From assembly GCA_964560765.1 (NCBI GenBank), contig CAZLMG010000009.1, positions 1-64,000 of the forward strand: DNA of 64,000 nt. The letters are read 5' to 3'. How positions within the stretch are numbered: the stretch's first letter is position 1; each line of letters begins with the position of its first letter. The translations under genes and the position numbers were made by a program. This document shows positions 15,581 to 25,900 of the stretch, piece after piece. Source of the stretch: CAZLMG01 sp964560765. Lineage in GTDB: Bacteria; Bdellovibrionota_B; Oligoflexia; Oligoflexales; CAZLMG01. A model generated the notes under the pieces. It made no database searches and was not told the origin of the DNA. It worked only from the letters and a program-made list of their open reading frames with translations.

Positions 15581-17350
15581 TCACAAGGTTATTGCGGGCA
15601 ACGCGTCGCCCATTTCACCAGGCTCATCGCCTCGATGGTTGGCATCGCCCTGGCCGAGCTCGCCGCTGTTATTCAAGCCCCAACACTTCACATCGCCGTT
15701 ATCAAGACGCGCACAAAAGTGAAAACTTGCGACGGCGGCTGCAATTTCTTTTGCCGTGCGCCCCTCACCCAGGTTGACAGCAGCCAAATCATCCCCCATC
15801 TCCAAGTCATCGTTACCAATTGCATCCGTAACCCCTAATCCCAATTGTCCGACATCATTCCGGCCCCAGCATTTGATACGACTATCCCCGAGTTGCGCGC
15901 AAATGCTGCTATGGGACTGAACCGTCGCCAGGGCGAAAACACCCACCCCCAAATCAATAGAAGGTAGATGATCGCCCATCTCTGTGACGCCCCTCCCATA
16001 CTGATTTGGTGCCTCGACACCATGCAGTGAGTCGCCAAAGCCAAGCTGCCCCTGACTATTGCTTCCCCAGCACTTGAGGCGCCGATCCTCAAGCAATGCA
16101 CAGGTGTTGGTGTGGCCGACGCTGATGCGAATTGCGCGCGCATTGCTGCCGAGATCCACAGCCTTCATGCGACTTGCCAGGGTGTTAAAGGGCAGGGTCG
16201 GTACTGTTTCTTGTGAATGGTATGCACCGAGTTCACCATTCGAGTTGCGCCCCCAGCACCAAACTTCACCCAAATCCGAGAGTAGACAGACATGGCCCCC
16301 TGAAGCCGCCACTTGCTTTATGGACCGATTCGCACCGAGGCTGATGGCCTCTAAAGCGTCACCCATTTCTCCAGGCTCGTTACCGATGATTTGAGACTCG
16401 ACCATGCCGGGCAACTGCCCCCAGCACTTAACGGTGCCGTTATCGAGCAACGCACAAGTAAAAGAATGACCAACGGTAATCTGCCGCGCATATCGACCCG
16501 AGCCCAAATCGACGCTCGGCAAGGCATCGCCCATGAACTCCAAGTCTTCACCACGCCGGGTCGAATCACCGATACCCAACAGGCCATTGCGGTTACCCCA
16601 ACATTTCACGGAGCCATCTTGAAGCAAGGCACAATGTAACGACAAACCCGCAGATAACTGGGCAGCAACCGCACCCGTACCAAGCTCAATGTAGGGCAGT
16701 GACTCCATGTCGCCTGGATAGGCTCCCACTGCATTGAATACTCCCGGAAATCCCAAAGATCCGGCGTTGTTTAGCCCCCAGCACTTGACGCGGCCGTCAT
16801 CAACGATGGCACACGTTGAGCTAGTCCCTAATGCCAGCGTGCCAAAGAAGGGGCGATATCCAGCCTGATCGGGAACTCTCTTGGCAACGACAAAGGCTGA
16901 ACGTTTCATGCGATCGTCGAGCATGGGAATAAAGACTTCTCCCGCACTGGCGTCGACGGAAAACAGTTCGGCACCAAACACAAAGCGGCGCAGAGTGTCC
17001 GCATCTTCGTCGCGGCCAACGGCAACTTCATTCTCTTTTGGGCTGACGCTAAGCACGTACATTTCCGCCGCTGCCTGAGAGATTGGAATGCGCAACCCTA
17101 CTTGTCCAAAAGCGTTGGTATCAAAAGATCCGTTGCTGCCCTTGGGCTGGATGATCGAAGACAAGAGATCATCAGGTACAGCACCAAAACGGTGATAGGT
17201 AATCTCATATCCAGGGACACCGTCTGGAGTCTCGGTAGCTTTGCCGAGGCGACCGGATGCTGTATCCGAGTTATCATCGGCGGCTTGCTTGCCAAAACCG
17301 GTGCAAGCAAGATTCAATACGAATGACAATGTGAAGGTCAGAATTTTCAA
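15581..17350 (-). CDS. RCC1-repeat beta-propeller lipoprotein
   Basis: 589 aa from TTG 17350; the longer TTG start at 17437 would begin at the predicted transcription start. The signal segment KILTFTLSFVLNLAC gives a lipobox. After an N-terminal domain of about 160 residues come seven RCC1-type repeats, each with the core C...DG.VKCWG.N..G.LG (TCAIVDDGRVKCWG, HCALLQDGSVKCWG, TCALLDNGTVKCWG, VCLLSDLGEVWCWG, and so on). They would form a seven-bladed propeller at the cell surface. The paired Cys in each blade probably form disulfides. Binding partner unknown. A FliA-like promoter lies upstream. Confidence 0.9.
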   Translation of the reverse strand: MKILTFTLSFVLNLACTGFGKQAADDNSDTASGRLGKATETPDGVPGYEITYHRFGAVPDDLLSSIIQPKGSNGSFDTNAFGQVGLRIPISQAAAEMYVLSVSPKENEVAVGRDEDADTLRRFVFGAELFSVDASAGEVFIPMLDDRMKRSAFVVAKRVPDQAGYRPFFGTLALGTSSTCAIVDDGRVKCWGLNNAGSLGFPGVFNAVGAYPGDMESLPYIELGTGAVAAQLSAGLSLHCALLQDGSVKCWGNRNGLLGIGDSTRRGEDLEFMGDALPSVDLGSGRYARQITVGHSFTCALLDNGTVKCWGQLPGMVESQIIGNEPGEMGDALEAISLGANRSIKQVAASGGHVCLLSDLGEVWCWGRNSNGELGAYHSQETVPTLPFNTLASRMKAVDLGSNARAIRISVGHTNTCALLEDRRLKCWGSNSQGQLGFGDSLHGVEAPNQYGRGVTEMGDHLPSIDLGVGVFALATVQSHSSICAQLGDSRIKCWGRNDVGQLGLGVTDAIGNDDLEMGDDLAAVNLGEGRTAKEIAAAVASFHFCARLDNGDVKCWGLNNSGELGQGDANHRGDEPGEMGDALPAITL

Positions 17351-17442
17351 AGTTAAAGTCCCAACGCAAGAATGGACCGCCCGAGGGCGAGTCCTAATCA
17401 ACCGAATCTCGGATAACCCTCGATGACAACGGCACAAATAGA

Positions 17443-17469
17443 CTGTCGGCCAAACTTGGACAGACTTGA
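17443..17469 (-). promoter_or_regulatory. Sigma-28 (FliA)-like promoter
   Basis: On the minus strand: TCAA (17469-17466), 15-bp spacer, GCCGACAG (17450-17443). It points at the RCC1-repeat lipoprotein gene. Confidence 0.6.
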
Positions 17470-17514
17470 GGGGTGGTGATTATTGAATTGCGATATCAGC
17501 AGGTTGAGTACCTG

Positions 17515-18330
17515 TTATAACCAGTTCAGGAAATCAAAATTCAGCTGGAATAGTTTCACCTCTCTCGATCGGTTCACGCGCTCGCCAATTTTACGGACAA
17601 GACGGTTCAGTTCCGACTTCACCCACTCGCCGGTGGCTTGATCGCAGGAAAACAGCACGCTGAACTGCTTCTTGTCGCGCCCCGCGGGCAAACGCAGCGC
17701 TAGCAGGCGCATCATCCGCAGATAGGCTCCTTCAATGGGACTGTTGTCGTCCAAGTGCAGAGCGTTTTGGCGAATCTGATAGCCGACGTCGGACGATTCG
17801 AGGCAACCGATCTCCAATAATAGCCGCAGCGAATGTTCGATCTGCTGCTCACTCAATTGGAGCGCGGGACCTAGCTTTGCCGGGTGCTTGCGGAACTCGT
17901 CGAGAGTCATGGCCATGTGAACGAGTTGATGCTCTGGATTGAGAAAGTAGTCTTGCCACACCAAGGATTCCACTCGATGTTGTTTCGCCGAAACTTCGCT
18001 AGCTGCCCGTTGATGCTGCTTGATGATATTCTCCAGCTCCACTTTGAGAACACTCTTGCGGTCGCGCAGCGTCGATTGCTCCATCTGGGACTGCAACCGA
18101 AGGTATTCGCTCTCCAAGTTGGTTAAGCCTAGAAAGCTCGATGCCGCAAACAATTGATCGGCGCTCAAATGCGAACGCTCGGCGAAAACCGCCGATAGAA
18201 AAGGCGGTGCAACCCGACACGCCTCTGCCATTCGAGCCGCTGTCAATCGACCTTCAGATGCCAACTTCAGCTGACGAAGTCGTCCAGCGATGGCTGCACG
18301 ATAGCTACTACTTCCAATGATTTCAGTCAT
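17515..18330 (-). CDS. TIGR02147-family regulator-like protein
   Basis: 271 aa, cytoplasmic. The N-terminal region RLTAARMAEACRVAPPFLSAVF resembles a helix-turn-helix. The C-terminal half matches the pattern of the TIGR02147 family, which is common in Bdellovibrionota and Fibrobacteres and of unproven function. It ends in FQLNFDFLNWL, a tail resembling 'vv.ln.q.FPL'. It is divergent from the metzincin-like exported protein at 18472, a typical arrangement of such regulators beside exported proteins, which suggests it controls that gene (inference). ATG 18330 lacks a strong ribosome-binding site. Confidence 0.75.
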   Translation of the reverse strand: MTEIIGSSSYRAAIAGRLRQLKLASEGRLTAARMAEACRVAPPFLSAVFAERSHLSADQLFAASSFLGLTNLESEYLRLQSQMEQSTLRDRKSVLKVELENIIKQHQRAASEVSAKQHRVESLVWQDYFLNPEHQLVHMAMTLDEFRKHPAKLGPALQLSEQQIEHSLRLLLEIGCLESSDVGYQIRQNALHLDDNSPIEGAYLRMMRLLALRLPAGRDKKQFSVLFSCDQATGEWVKSELNRLVRKIGERVNRSREVKLFQLNFDFLNWL

Positions 18331-18471
18331 TTAAAAAATTACTTTCAACTTAATTACCTGAGCTCCAATGATTAATTTTTTAATAACAATTCCCGCGGCC
18401 TTCGTCCATCCTTGCACTTGTCGCGCGACAACCATATCAGTAACGATCTGCGGAAATTGAAGGGAATTGAA

Positions 18472-19683
18472 ATGTTCAAGAGAATCATCCCGTTCGGATT
18501 ACTAGGATGTTTGTGGGCGCCTTCCGCCTTTGCCGGTTGGGTAAGCGGCGGTGGGGCGGGGCTCTTTCGCGACGAGGGAAATCCCTGGTTTGTTGTGAAT
18601 GCAAACTTGACCCACGCCGCTGACTCCATGCGCTATTGCTTGGCAATCAACGAGCAGGACTTTGGAGTGGATGTCGCCACTGCGCGCAAAGCCATTGACG
18701 ATGCGCTCCTGTATTGGGAGAGAAACCTGCTGTTTGCGGCGGAGACAGATTACCTCTATTCCGCAGATGGCTCCCAACGCGAGGCTGTTTTTCTTGCCGG
18801 AGTCCGGATCGAGGAAGTTGCTTGCGGCCAAGGTGAGGACATCGCCTTTCAGTTCGGCATCCTATTGGATGATTTGCAACGAGACTTTCTCGTCGATCCA
18901 AAACGATATGTCGGCGTCACGGTGCGAACGAATTACGATCGAGCCATGCTGCGCGGCAAGGGCTTTATCTATGTTTCGCCTGAGTTTGGTGCGGATCGCC
19001 TGCAAGGCGAAGGCCTGGTGCCGAACATCTGGTCGGAGAGGGATGGACTTAGACTCCGATACATTTTGATCCATGAACTTGGGCACGTGTTCGGCATGCC
19101 TCACAGTCATTTGTCCCGAGGAATCATGTCCCATGATTTTGGCAACCAGTTGGTGCGCACATCCAGCGAGCACATCAGCGAAGTACCGCCGTCGGTATTC
19201 AAAGCTCCAAGCCGCTTCCGCGGCGCCAACTGTGGGCTGAAGCAAACATTCACCCAACAAAAATCGGCTGAGGCGGTGCTTGGACTGGAGCTAGGGTGGG
19301 ATTGCCTAAGCATCGACTACACCGAGGCCACAACGACAAATGCGTTGATCTATGGTCGACAAGCAATCGAGATATCGGCTGAACGCTTATTGGGTGTTGC
19401 CAATTTCGACCGGTCTGTAACCGAGACCATGCCTTTGGCCAGCATCTATCTGACGGACGAGCAGAAGGTCTTTCCGGAGTGGGTGCGCACCCACTATCAC
19501 TTTCCGTTGGCGCTGATGGAAAGCAAAATTTTGACGGGCAAGTATCGCCAGGGGCAGCAGGAACCAAGAAACATCCTCCTGTACTTGCAGCCAGGATCGG
19601 TCGGAATCGGCGGCGAGGATGCGTGGCACAACATGTACCCACGGGTCTTCAATACAGAACTCTGGCCGATTGCCCCCCACTGA
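18472..19683 (+). CDS. Exported metzincin-like zinc metalloprotease
   Basis: 403 aa from ATG 18472 (AGGGA 7 nt upstream). The signal peptide ends at APSAFAG. A central HELGHVFGMPHS motif (about residues 201-212) gives the metzincin zinc signature HExxHxxGxxH. A likely Met-turn follows closely in GIMSHDF. The C-terminal 170 residues form an unidentified domain. Expected to hydrolyse proteins in the periplasm or outside the cell. The usual pro-domain and substrate range cannot be told. Divergent from the TIGR02147 gene. Confidence 0.8.
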   Translation: MFKRIIPFGLLGCLWAPSAFAGWVSGGGAGLFRDEGNPWFVVNANLTHAADSMRYCLAINEQDFGVDVATARKAIDDALLYWERNLLFAAETDYLYSADGSQREAVFLAGVRIEEVACGQGEDIAFQFGILLDDLQRDFLVDPKRYVGVTVRTNYDRAMLRGKGFIYVSPEFGADRLQGEGLVPNIWSERDGLRLRYILIHELGHVFGMPHSHLSRGIMSHDFGNQLVRTSSEHISEVPPSVFKAPSRFRGANCGLKQTFTQQKSAEAVLGLELGWDCLSIDYTEATTTNALIYGRQAIEISAERLLGVANFDRSVTETMPLASIYLTDEQKVFPEWVRTHYHFPLALMESKILTGKYRQGQQEPRNILLYLQPGSVGIGGEDAWHNMYPRVFNTELWPIAPH

Positions 19684-19733
19684 CGTTTTTGTGAATCGAA
19701 AACCGGGAGGAAGGGAGGCGCGCTCGGAGCCTC

Positions 19734-20849
19734 CTAACTCTTAACGTAAATGACTCGGAACTTTGCGCCCTCGGCTGGCGCTGAATTTGCTGGAAATACG
19801 ATCTGATTCTTGGCAGCATCGTAGCTAAAACCAGTTACCTGCTTGCCATCATCAACCATGATAACCTGAATCTTATCGGCACTGATGGGCTGACTTTTCA
19901 GCGGGAACTCAAGCTGGGTGACGCTCTCGACGATGGAATTGCTAATCTGCCCGAGAAGTCCATTCCAGTCCAACACGCAAAGGTCGTAGGTCTTGCCAGA
20001 GGTTCGCGGCAGCTGAGCCAACTTCATATATTCTGTGCCCACCGCTACGATATTGCAGTCAGCATTATTGGGGTCTTGGCCCAATCTCTGACCTACGATA
20101 CCGTTAATATGCAAATCCGAGCCAACCCCAGTCGTCATGCCACTGATGGCCGCAAGAAACTCATCAGCATTGATCGCGGAGCCACTTGTTTTTCGCTTGG
20201 CGTTATCGTCGGAAACGATGACCACCTCGGTGCGTGCGTTCGATCGTAAACGCCGAGGGGAAGCCTCTCGAGTGGCGCCAGAGGTAAAGATATTGGCTAC
20301 GTAGTTCCCCACAAGAAAGTTGCGCAAAATCGTCAATGCGTTGAAGCTCTCCACCCGCTGATTCACTAAGGCGAGGCGATTTTCATTGGCGATGCTGGGA
20401 AAGGTGAAGTTCTCGCCAACCATGAATATCTGGAAGTCTAACGCCGCATTTCGCATCACAAAGCCATTGGTAAATGCCGCCATGGATTGCTGCAGTTTCT
20501 GCTTCTCGCCGTCCATGCTACCGCTCGTATCCATGACAAAGACAACATCGACAGGCTTGCTGGTCTTGTTGGTCTTGCCAAGAAATTCCTCGCGCATAAC
20601 TGCCGCAAGACCGTAGATACTCTCCCAGTCAGAAACGACGTCACCTTCGCTCAGGGAACTTGGGGTCTCGTTGCCGGTTCGAGCTAGTTCCTCGGCATCA
20701 GTGGGCTTTCCGAAAGCATCGCCATTGCCATCTCCCGACTCACCAGCGATGGCACTTCCGCGGGCCAAAAACGTCGTGTCTTCCTGACATCCCATCAGGA
20801 ATGTCGACGCCATACTAAACACCAAGGCTAACCACGCTTCCATGCGCAT
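19734..20849 (-). CDS. von Willebrand factor A (vWA) lipoprotein
   Basis: 371 aa from ATG 20849 (GGAG 6 nt upstream). Signal with lipobox FLMGC. The Asp/Glu/Gly-rich stretch (about 20-70) is a flexible stalk. The vWA domain begins VDVVFVMDTSGSMDG with an intact DxSxS metal site, followed by VVIVSDDNA. The C-terminus after the domain is beta-rich (KIQVIMVDDGKQVTG). Likely a surface adhesion or protein-binding factor. It has a FliA-like promoter and is convergent with the protease gene. Confidence 0.85.
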   Translation of the reverse strand: MRMEAWLALVFSMASTFLMGCQEDTTFLARGSAIAGESGDGNGDAFGKPTDAEELARTGNETPSSLSEGDVVSDWESIYGLAAVMREEFLGKTNKTSKPVDVVFVMDTSGSMDGEKQKLQQSMAAFTNGFVMRNAALDFQIFMVGENFTFPSIANENRLALVNQRVESFNALTILRNFLVGNYVANIFTSGATREASPRRLRSNARTEVVIVSDDNAKRKTSGSAINADEFLAAISGMTTGVGSDLHINGIVGQRLGQDPNNADCNIVAVGTEYMKLAQLPRTSGKTYDLCVLDWNGLLGQISNSIVESVTQLEFPLKSQPISADKIQVIMVDDGKQVTGFSYDAAKNQIVFPANSAPAEGAKFRVIYVKS

Positions 20850-20914
20850 GTCAGTCTCCGATCTTGTGTCATGTTCTCGACCCTTTTGGGTCTGGTACAC
20901 TGAACCTAAAGACG

Positions 20915-20941
20915 TTATCGGCATTCGGCCCGGGAACTTGA
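20915..20941 (-). promoter_or_regulatory. Sigma-28 (FliA)-like promoter, best match
   Basis: On the minus strand: TCAA (20941-20938), 15-bp spacer, GCCGATAA (20922-20915). The -10 part equals the enterobacterial FliA consensus. It lies about 66 bp upstream of the vWA lipoprotein start. Confidence 0.7.
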
Positions 20942-20980
20942 TGAAATAGAAAAAGCCACTAAAATAACAGGCTAAATTAG

Positions 20981-22867
20981 CTACATAATCTGACGCGCGA
21001 TGTAGTCTTTGGGCAGGTTAGTACGTGGAATACGGTGTTCAAACCAAAACTGCAGCGGCTCATCAAAGCCAATTCCCAACATGTAATTATAGAGCGCCCT
21101 CTTCAAGCCGACACCCAATGCGTCGTGATCACAACGCACCGGGTCTTCAAAATTCAGATCGTTCTTGGCAAACGCCGCCGCGGAACGAGGAATGATTTTT
21201 ACGCCAAACTTTTCCGGCTCCCTACCGACCGGGCTGTGCACGGTGGCGGCAAATCGATGCCAGTAGGCAGACTGAATACAGCCATTCTGAATCAATTGCC
21301 GAACACGCTCTAGTGCATCGATCGTTTCCTGTTCATCTTGAGTCGGAAATCCGTACATGAGATACGCATGCACCAAAACTCCCGCGTCAGAAAAAGCACG
21401 CGTCACTCGGGCTACCTGTTCAACGGTCACGCCCTTATTCATCAACTTCAGCAAACGATTCGAAGCCACCTCCAACCCCCCGGTTACCGCGATGCACCCG
21501 GACGCGGCCAGCAACTCAGCCATCTTTGGTGTAAAGCTCTTCTCAAATCGAATATTGCTCCACCAGGTAATGTTTAGGCCTTCCTCCAAAAGGCGATGAG
21601 CAAGGGCAAAGAGAACCTTGGGTGGTGCCGCCTCGTCGACAAAATGAAAGCCGGTCTGGCCCGTCTCTTCGATCAGAACTCGGATTCGCGCCATGAGCAC
21701 ATCCAGGTCAGCCTCTTGATAGCGACTGATGTAGTCAAGACTCACATCACAGAAGCTGCATCGGCTCCAGTAGCAGCCGTGAGCCAACGTCAGCTTGTTC
21801 CACCGACCGTCCGACCAAATCCGATGCATAGGATTTAACATCTCTACAATCGATAGGTAGCGGTCCAGCTGCAGACCATCGTAAGTCGGATTGCCCGTAT
21901 CATTATGATGAAAGTCGCGTTCATCCACATGACTGATCCAGCGAATCGCGCCCCCACGCCGCACAAAGGTGCGTAGCAGGCTATCTTCAGCCCGTTTACC
22001 TGCCAAAAACTCAAGGATATTCAGTACTGGTCGCTCACCGTCATCGAGAGTCACAAAATCCACGAAGTCAAACAAGCGTGGTTCATTCAGCTCACGCAAC
22101 TCCGTATTGACGTAGCCTCCACCTAAAAGAACCTTGCAATTTGGCAGGGCCTGTCGCACTTGTTGCGCGATCCGTAACGCTCCCAGAAAATTGCCAGGAA
22201 ACGGCACGCTCAAGCCAACAACATCGGGCGTATGTTTCGAAAGGAGTTCGCTCGTCAACTCATCAAGCATAATACCGACCAATGTCGGTTGCGCCTCAAT
22301 GGCTTCGACGAGTGGGCTAAAATTTTCGACACTCGCTGCTAGTCTTTCACCATATCGCGACAAACTAAATTGTGGATCGACGCCATCTCGAATCATTCCA
22401 GCCAGATCGTCCAGAAATAGGCTAGCAAGATACTTAGCCCGATCTTGAATCCCCATGGTGCCAAAGGCCCAATTTAGCTCTGGGTCCTCAAGGTCTGCCC
22501 ACTGATCCAGGGCGATAAAGCTCGGTCCCTCTGGGAGGAATCCCCGACCGGCAATACGCATAGCAAGGCTTGGGTCCTTGCCCTGCAGAAAGCGAACCAC
22601 GCCATCAACAACGTTTAAATAGCGATCGGCTTCACTCAGGAAATGCTCGACATAGGGACTGCCATCACCGCCTTCTTCACCGCCTGCAAGTACTGACAAT
22701 GCGCGCTCCAAACCCGAGCGAGAGAACAACCGCAAAATCAGATCCAGAGCAGGATCCGATTGCCGAACGTCAAAGCCCTGCCCCCGCAGAAAGCCGGTCA
22801 GATAGGCCGTGGCCGGATACGGCGTATTCAGCTGCGTCATCGGCGGTGTTAGTAGAAGCACTCTCAA
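20981..22867 (-). CDS. B12-binding-domain radical SAM protein
   Basis: 628 aa. The N-terminal half has the cobalamin-binding-like layout (RVLLLTPPMTQLNTPYPATAYLTGFLRGQG and VVGLSVPFPGNFLGALRIA). The radical SAM core begins LAHGCYWSRCSFCD, an iron-sulfur motif with CX4CX2C spacing rather than the common CX3CX2C. Then come FHFVDEAAPP and GCIAVTGGLEVASNRLL. It is related to methylthiotransferase-like or methyltransferase/cyclase proteins of unknown substrate. The start TTG 22867 has GGGA 7 nt upstream; the frame extends to TTG 22885, which sits on the upstream terminator. No partner gene is adjacent. Confidence 0.8.
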   Translation of the reverse strand: MRVLLLTPPMTQLNTPYPATAYLTGFLRGQGFDVRQSDPALDLILRLFSRSGLERALSVLAGGEEGGDGSPYVEHFLSEADRYLNVVDGVVRFLQGKDPSLAMRIAGRGFLPEGPSFIALDQWADLEDPELNWAFGTMGIQDRAKYLASLFLDDLAGMIRDGVDPQFSLSRYGERLAASVENFSPLVEAIEAQPTLVGIMLDELTSELLSKHTPDVVGLSVPFPGNFLGALRIAQQVRQALPNCKVLLGGGYVNTELRELNEPRLFDFVDFVTLDDGERPVLNILEFLAGKRAEDSLLRTFVRRGGAIRWISHVDERDFHHNDTGNPTYDGLQLDRYLSIVEMLNPMHRIWSDGRWNKLTLAHGCYWSRCSFCDVSLDYISRYQEADLDVLMARIRVLIEETGQTGFHFVDEAAPPKVLFALAHRLLEEGLNITWWSNIRFEKSFTPKMAELLAASGCIAVTGGLEVASNRLLKLMNKGVTVEQVARVTRAFSDAGVLVHAYLMYGFPTQDEQETIDALERVRQLIQNGCIQSAYWHRFAATVHSPVGREPEKFGVKIIPRSAAAFAKNDLNFEDPVRCDHDALGVGLKRALYNYMLGIGFDEPLQFWFEHRIPRTNLPKDYIARQIM

Positions 22868-22883
22868 GGACAATTCCCAAAAC

Positions 22884-22910
22884 AAAAAAGGGGGGCTAAG
22901 AAAGCCCCCC
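22884..22910 (-). terminator. Intrinsic terminator of the beta-propeller lipoprotein gene
   Basis: Eight-base-pair stem (GGGGGGCT 22890-22897 pairing with AGCCCCCC 22903-22910) with a 5-nt loop. On the minus strand it is followed by six T. It separates the propeller gene from the radical SAM gene. Confidence 0.9.
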
Positions 22911-22948
22911 TCACCTACTCCGATCCATGGATTCGGAACAACAGAAAA

Positions 22949-25900
22949 CTACTGCGCCTGCTGCAATTTTACCTGCTCAATACCATAGAGACCTTGAGGC
23001 AAGGTGAAAACGCCAGAAGCAGAGTTAAAATTCACTTGTCGCTCGGCATCACCGTATTGGCTACCAAATGAGTAAGCGTCGTAAATAACTACCTTAAATT
23101 CTGCCTTCGACCACTCGCCGTTGGTCAGCCGCTTGGATAGAGGCACGAGGCTGCCGGTCAAATCCTGATCCCATGCAACTGCCTGGACCGCCCGCCCAGA
23201 GGTCACCATCGTTACCAGGCCGCTCGGAGTGGACACTGCCGCAACCACGTTCAAAGACCCCTTAAGGTCCATATTCACGGCGCGAGTCTCACGCAGGAAG
23301 CGATACTGGCTATCAAAAGACAAGAAACCAAAGGTTGCCAGAGTCTCATAACTATCCCAATCGCGGCGCTCGACAAACAGGTAGCGACCATCTGCAAGTT
23401 TCAGTAGTGGGTTCGCACCATAGTAGCTACGCGCCTCACCGTCGGAAGCTGGATCGTACATGTCGCGCAAGATTGCTTTACCGTCTTTAAATTCCAAAGA
23501 GGCCAAAACGGTGCGAGTAACGTTACGGTACCACACATGTGTCGACTCGCGATTTCCAGTCTCAACCATCTTGACGCGGTCCAAGAGACGCGTGTCCTGC
23601 ATGACCAAGTGAGATGCCGTCCATTCTTTCACTTCACCAGGAACGTTAACCGCAGTGCCGCAGGCCAGTGTCTTTGCAGAGCGATTCAGGGTCAATGGTG
23701 CGAGCCAGTGCTGTGCATACACAGGTTGCTTATCGCTAGGGTTTTCGCCACCCAATGCGATGCGATTACCTTCTTCGTCGAGTGGGAATTTGTAAGACAG
23801 AGCCTGTGCGCCGTCCAACAACTTCACATCAACAGCCAAAGCACCCTCGACCGTACAACTCTCTGTCGCTAGTTTCTCTGCAGTCAACTCTGCGCCTGTC
23901 GACAACAATCGCATGCTGCGACCAACAACGGCCAGCATATCGCCGCTGCTCAGCAGCGCCAACTTGCCCTTTTCAAATCGGAACCAAGGTCGGAAACCAC
24001 GGCTTGGACCACCGATAGGCAACTCAAGGCCACCTTCCGTCTCTGGCTCGTTCACCCAAGAAGCGCTCGCCGTAACTGCCAACTTGCCGGCAGCATCCAG
24101 TCCCACCAAGTGCACGTTGTACTGCTGCTTTGGCTGTACAAAAGCTTCGCCTTCGACTTGAGTTTCCGCTTTCAAGGTACGAGTCATGACGTACATCGCA
24201 TTGCCAATCGTCTTAACATCTTGCAGGTCGCCCTTGACCGAAACACTGCTCAAGATACCTTTCACTTCGGCATCAGCGTTCTGCTGACTGACCAAGCGAA
24301 GTTCGACGTAAGCATCTGGCTCTTCGGCAAACGATCCCCAGTAATAGAAAGGTACAGAGCCCTTTTGCACAACTTGCACGCCAACCTTGTCGTTCAGAGT
24401 CACATACGACTGAACATCGCGCGCCAACTCCAAGTAGCCGATCGCGTCAAAAACTTTGCTTTCTGCGCCAATCTCAGCTGCATCAAACACCCGCAGCTCT
24501 TGGTCAGAGAACGTGTTTACGGCATCAATCTCGGTGTTTGTGAACACCCGACGGAGCCATCCCCACTTCGAAGCCAGCAATCCACCTTCGGTGAAAACAT
24601 CGTCTTCGTCCGCCAAACTTAGATCAAAACCAACCAACTTGCCGCCGGTGACATACTTTCGATCTTTCATCATGCTGACGCGGAACATGATGACGCCTTG
24701 CCCTTTATCCGCATCCGTCATTCGCATCTCGACGAACTTATCGCCGGAATTCAACTCAGCCCAAACATTTGAGTCTTTAAAAGTCATTTCAGATACAGCA
24801 TCAATGCGGACGCTGCCATTTCGTCGTTTCTTTACTTCGAATAGACGCGCTTGGGGATGACGGCGCCCCTCTTCATTGTTGACGCTCGGGACAATCGTGC
24901 CCAAGCCCATGATGAATTCACGGCCATTATGGCTCAGAGGAAAAGCATGCTCAATCCAACCTTCGAATTCATGATGCCCAATGTGCTGGATTCCCTTTTC
25001 CGGCGCTGACAGGTCAAAGACGTCCAAAGGATCGATCAAATTGCGTGGCACCCAGAACGCATAGAGATAGTTACCATGGTAGCGCACGTCCTGCAGAGAT
25101 GCGTGTTGACCAGTTGTATCACCGACAGTCACAACGGAATCCGCCAGAATCTTTTCCAGCTTCCCAGATTTCTCGACGAACGCGCCATTAATGCCCAGCT
25201 CCTTATCCGACTCGAGCTTCAGACGAGCTTCTTCCAGCTGCTCCGCCGTCGCATTACGCTCTTTTAGCTTACGCAGTTCGCGGGCAATGTGCATTTTTCG
25301 GAACTCGGCTTCCGATTCACTCAACTTGGTGCTGGTTGCACTCGGAAAGTTATAGGTTTCGACGGCAACGCGCTGCAGCTCTTCGCCAACTTCACTGCGA
25401 TAGTTGCTGACGACGACTAAGGTGTCATTCTTGATATGTGTTGCCGACCGCTCGATTACTTGGCCTTTAACCGGGGCCACCATGACGCTGGTGATTTTGC
25501 CTTTGGCATTGCTCACGTCAACAACTTCAATGGCACTTGCACGATCGCTCCACCAGCCCCAGCGAGAATTGGAAAGAGTGGCGACGAGATAGTACGCGTA
25601 AGTACCATTGCTGTTGGCAACTTCGACGATATTCATATTCTCGCGATAAGTCGGCAGCGACAATTTGAACTCAGCGATCTTCTTGATCTCCTGACCAAGG
25701 CGGAACGAGTACACCATGCCAACCGGCTTGCTTTCCTCATTGTTCCATCGACTGTTGCTGCTGATGCTCACCGCTGTATACAAGACGTTACCGACCAAGC
25801 GCGAATCGCTGACATCGCCCTTGAACTCAACTGTTTGCGAAATCGCGGGCGCATTCGGATCGCGCACGTCGTACACGAGAATGCGACTCAACTGTTCTTG

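Noticed and set aside
19713..19735. GGAGGC / GCCTCC inverted repeat between convergent genes
   Set aside because: Six-base stem with a 9-nt loop and no T-run; too weak to annotate.
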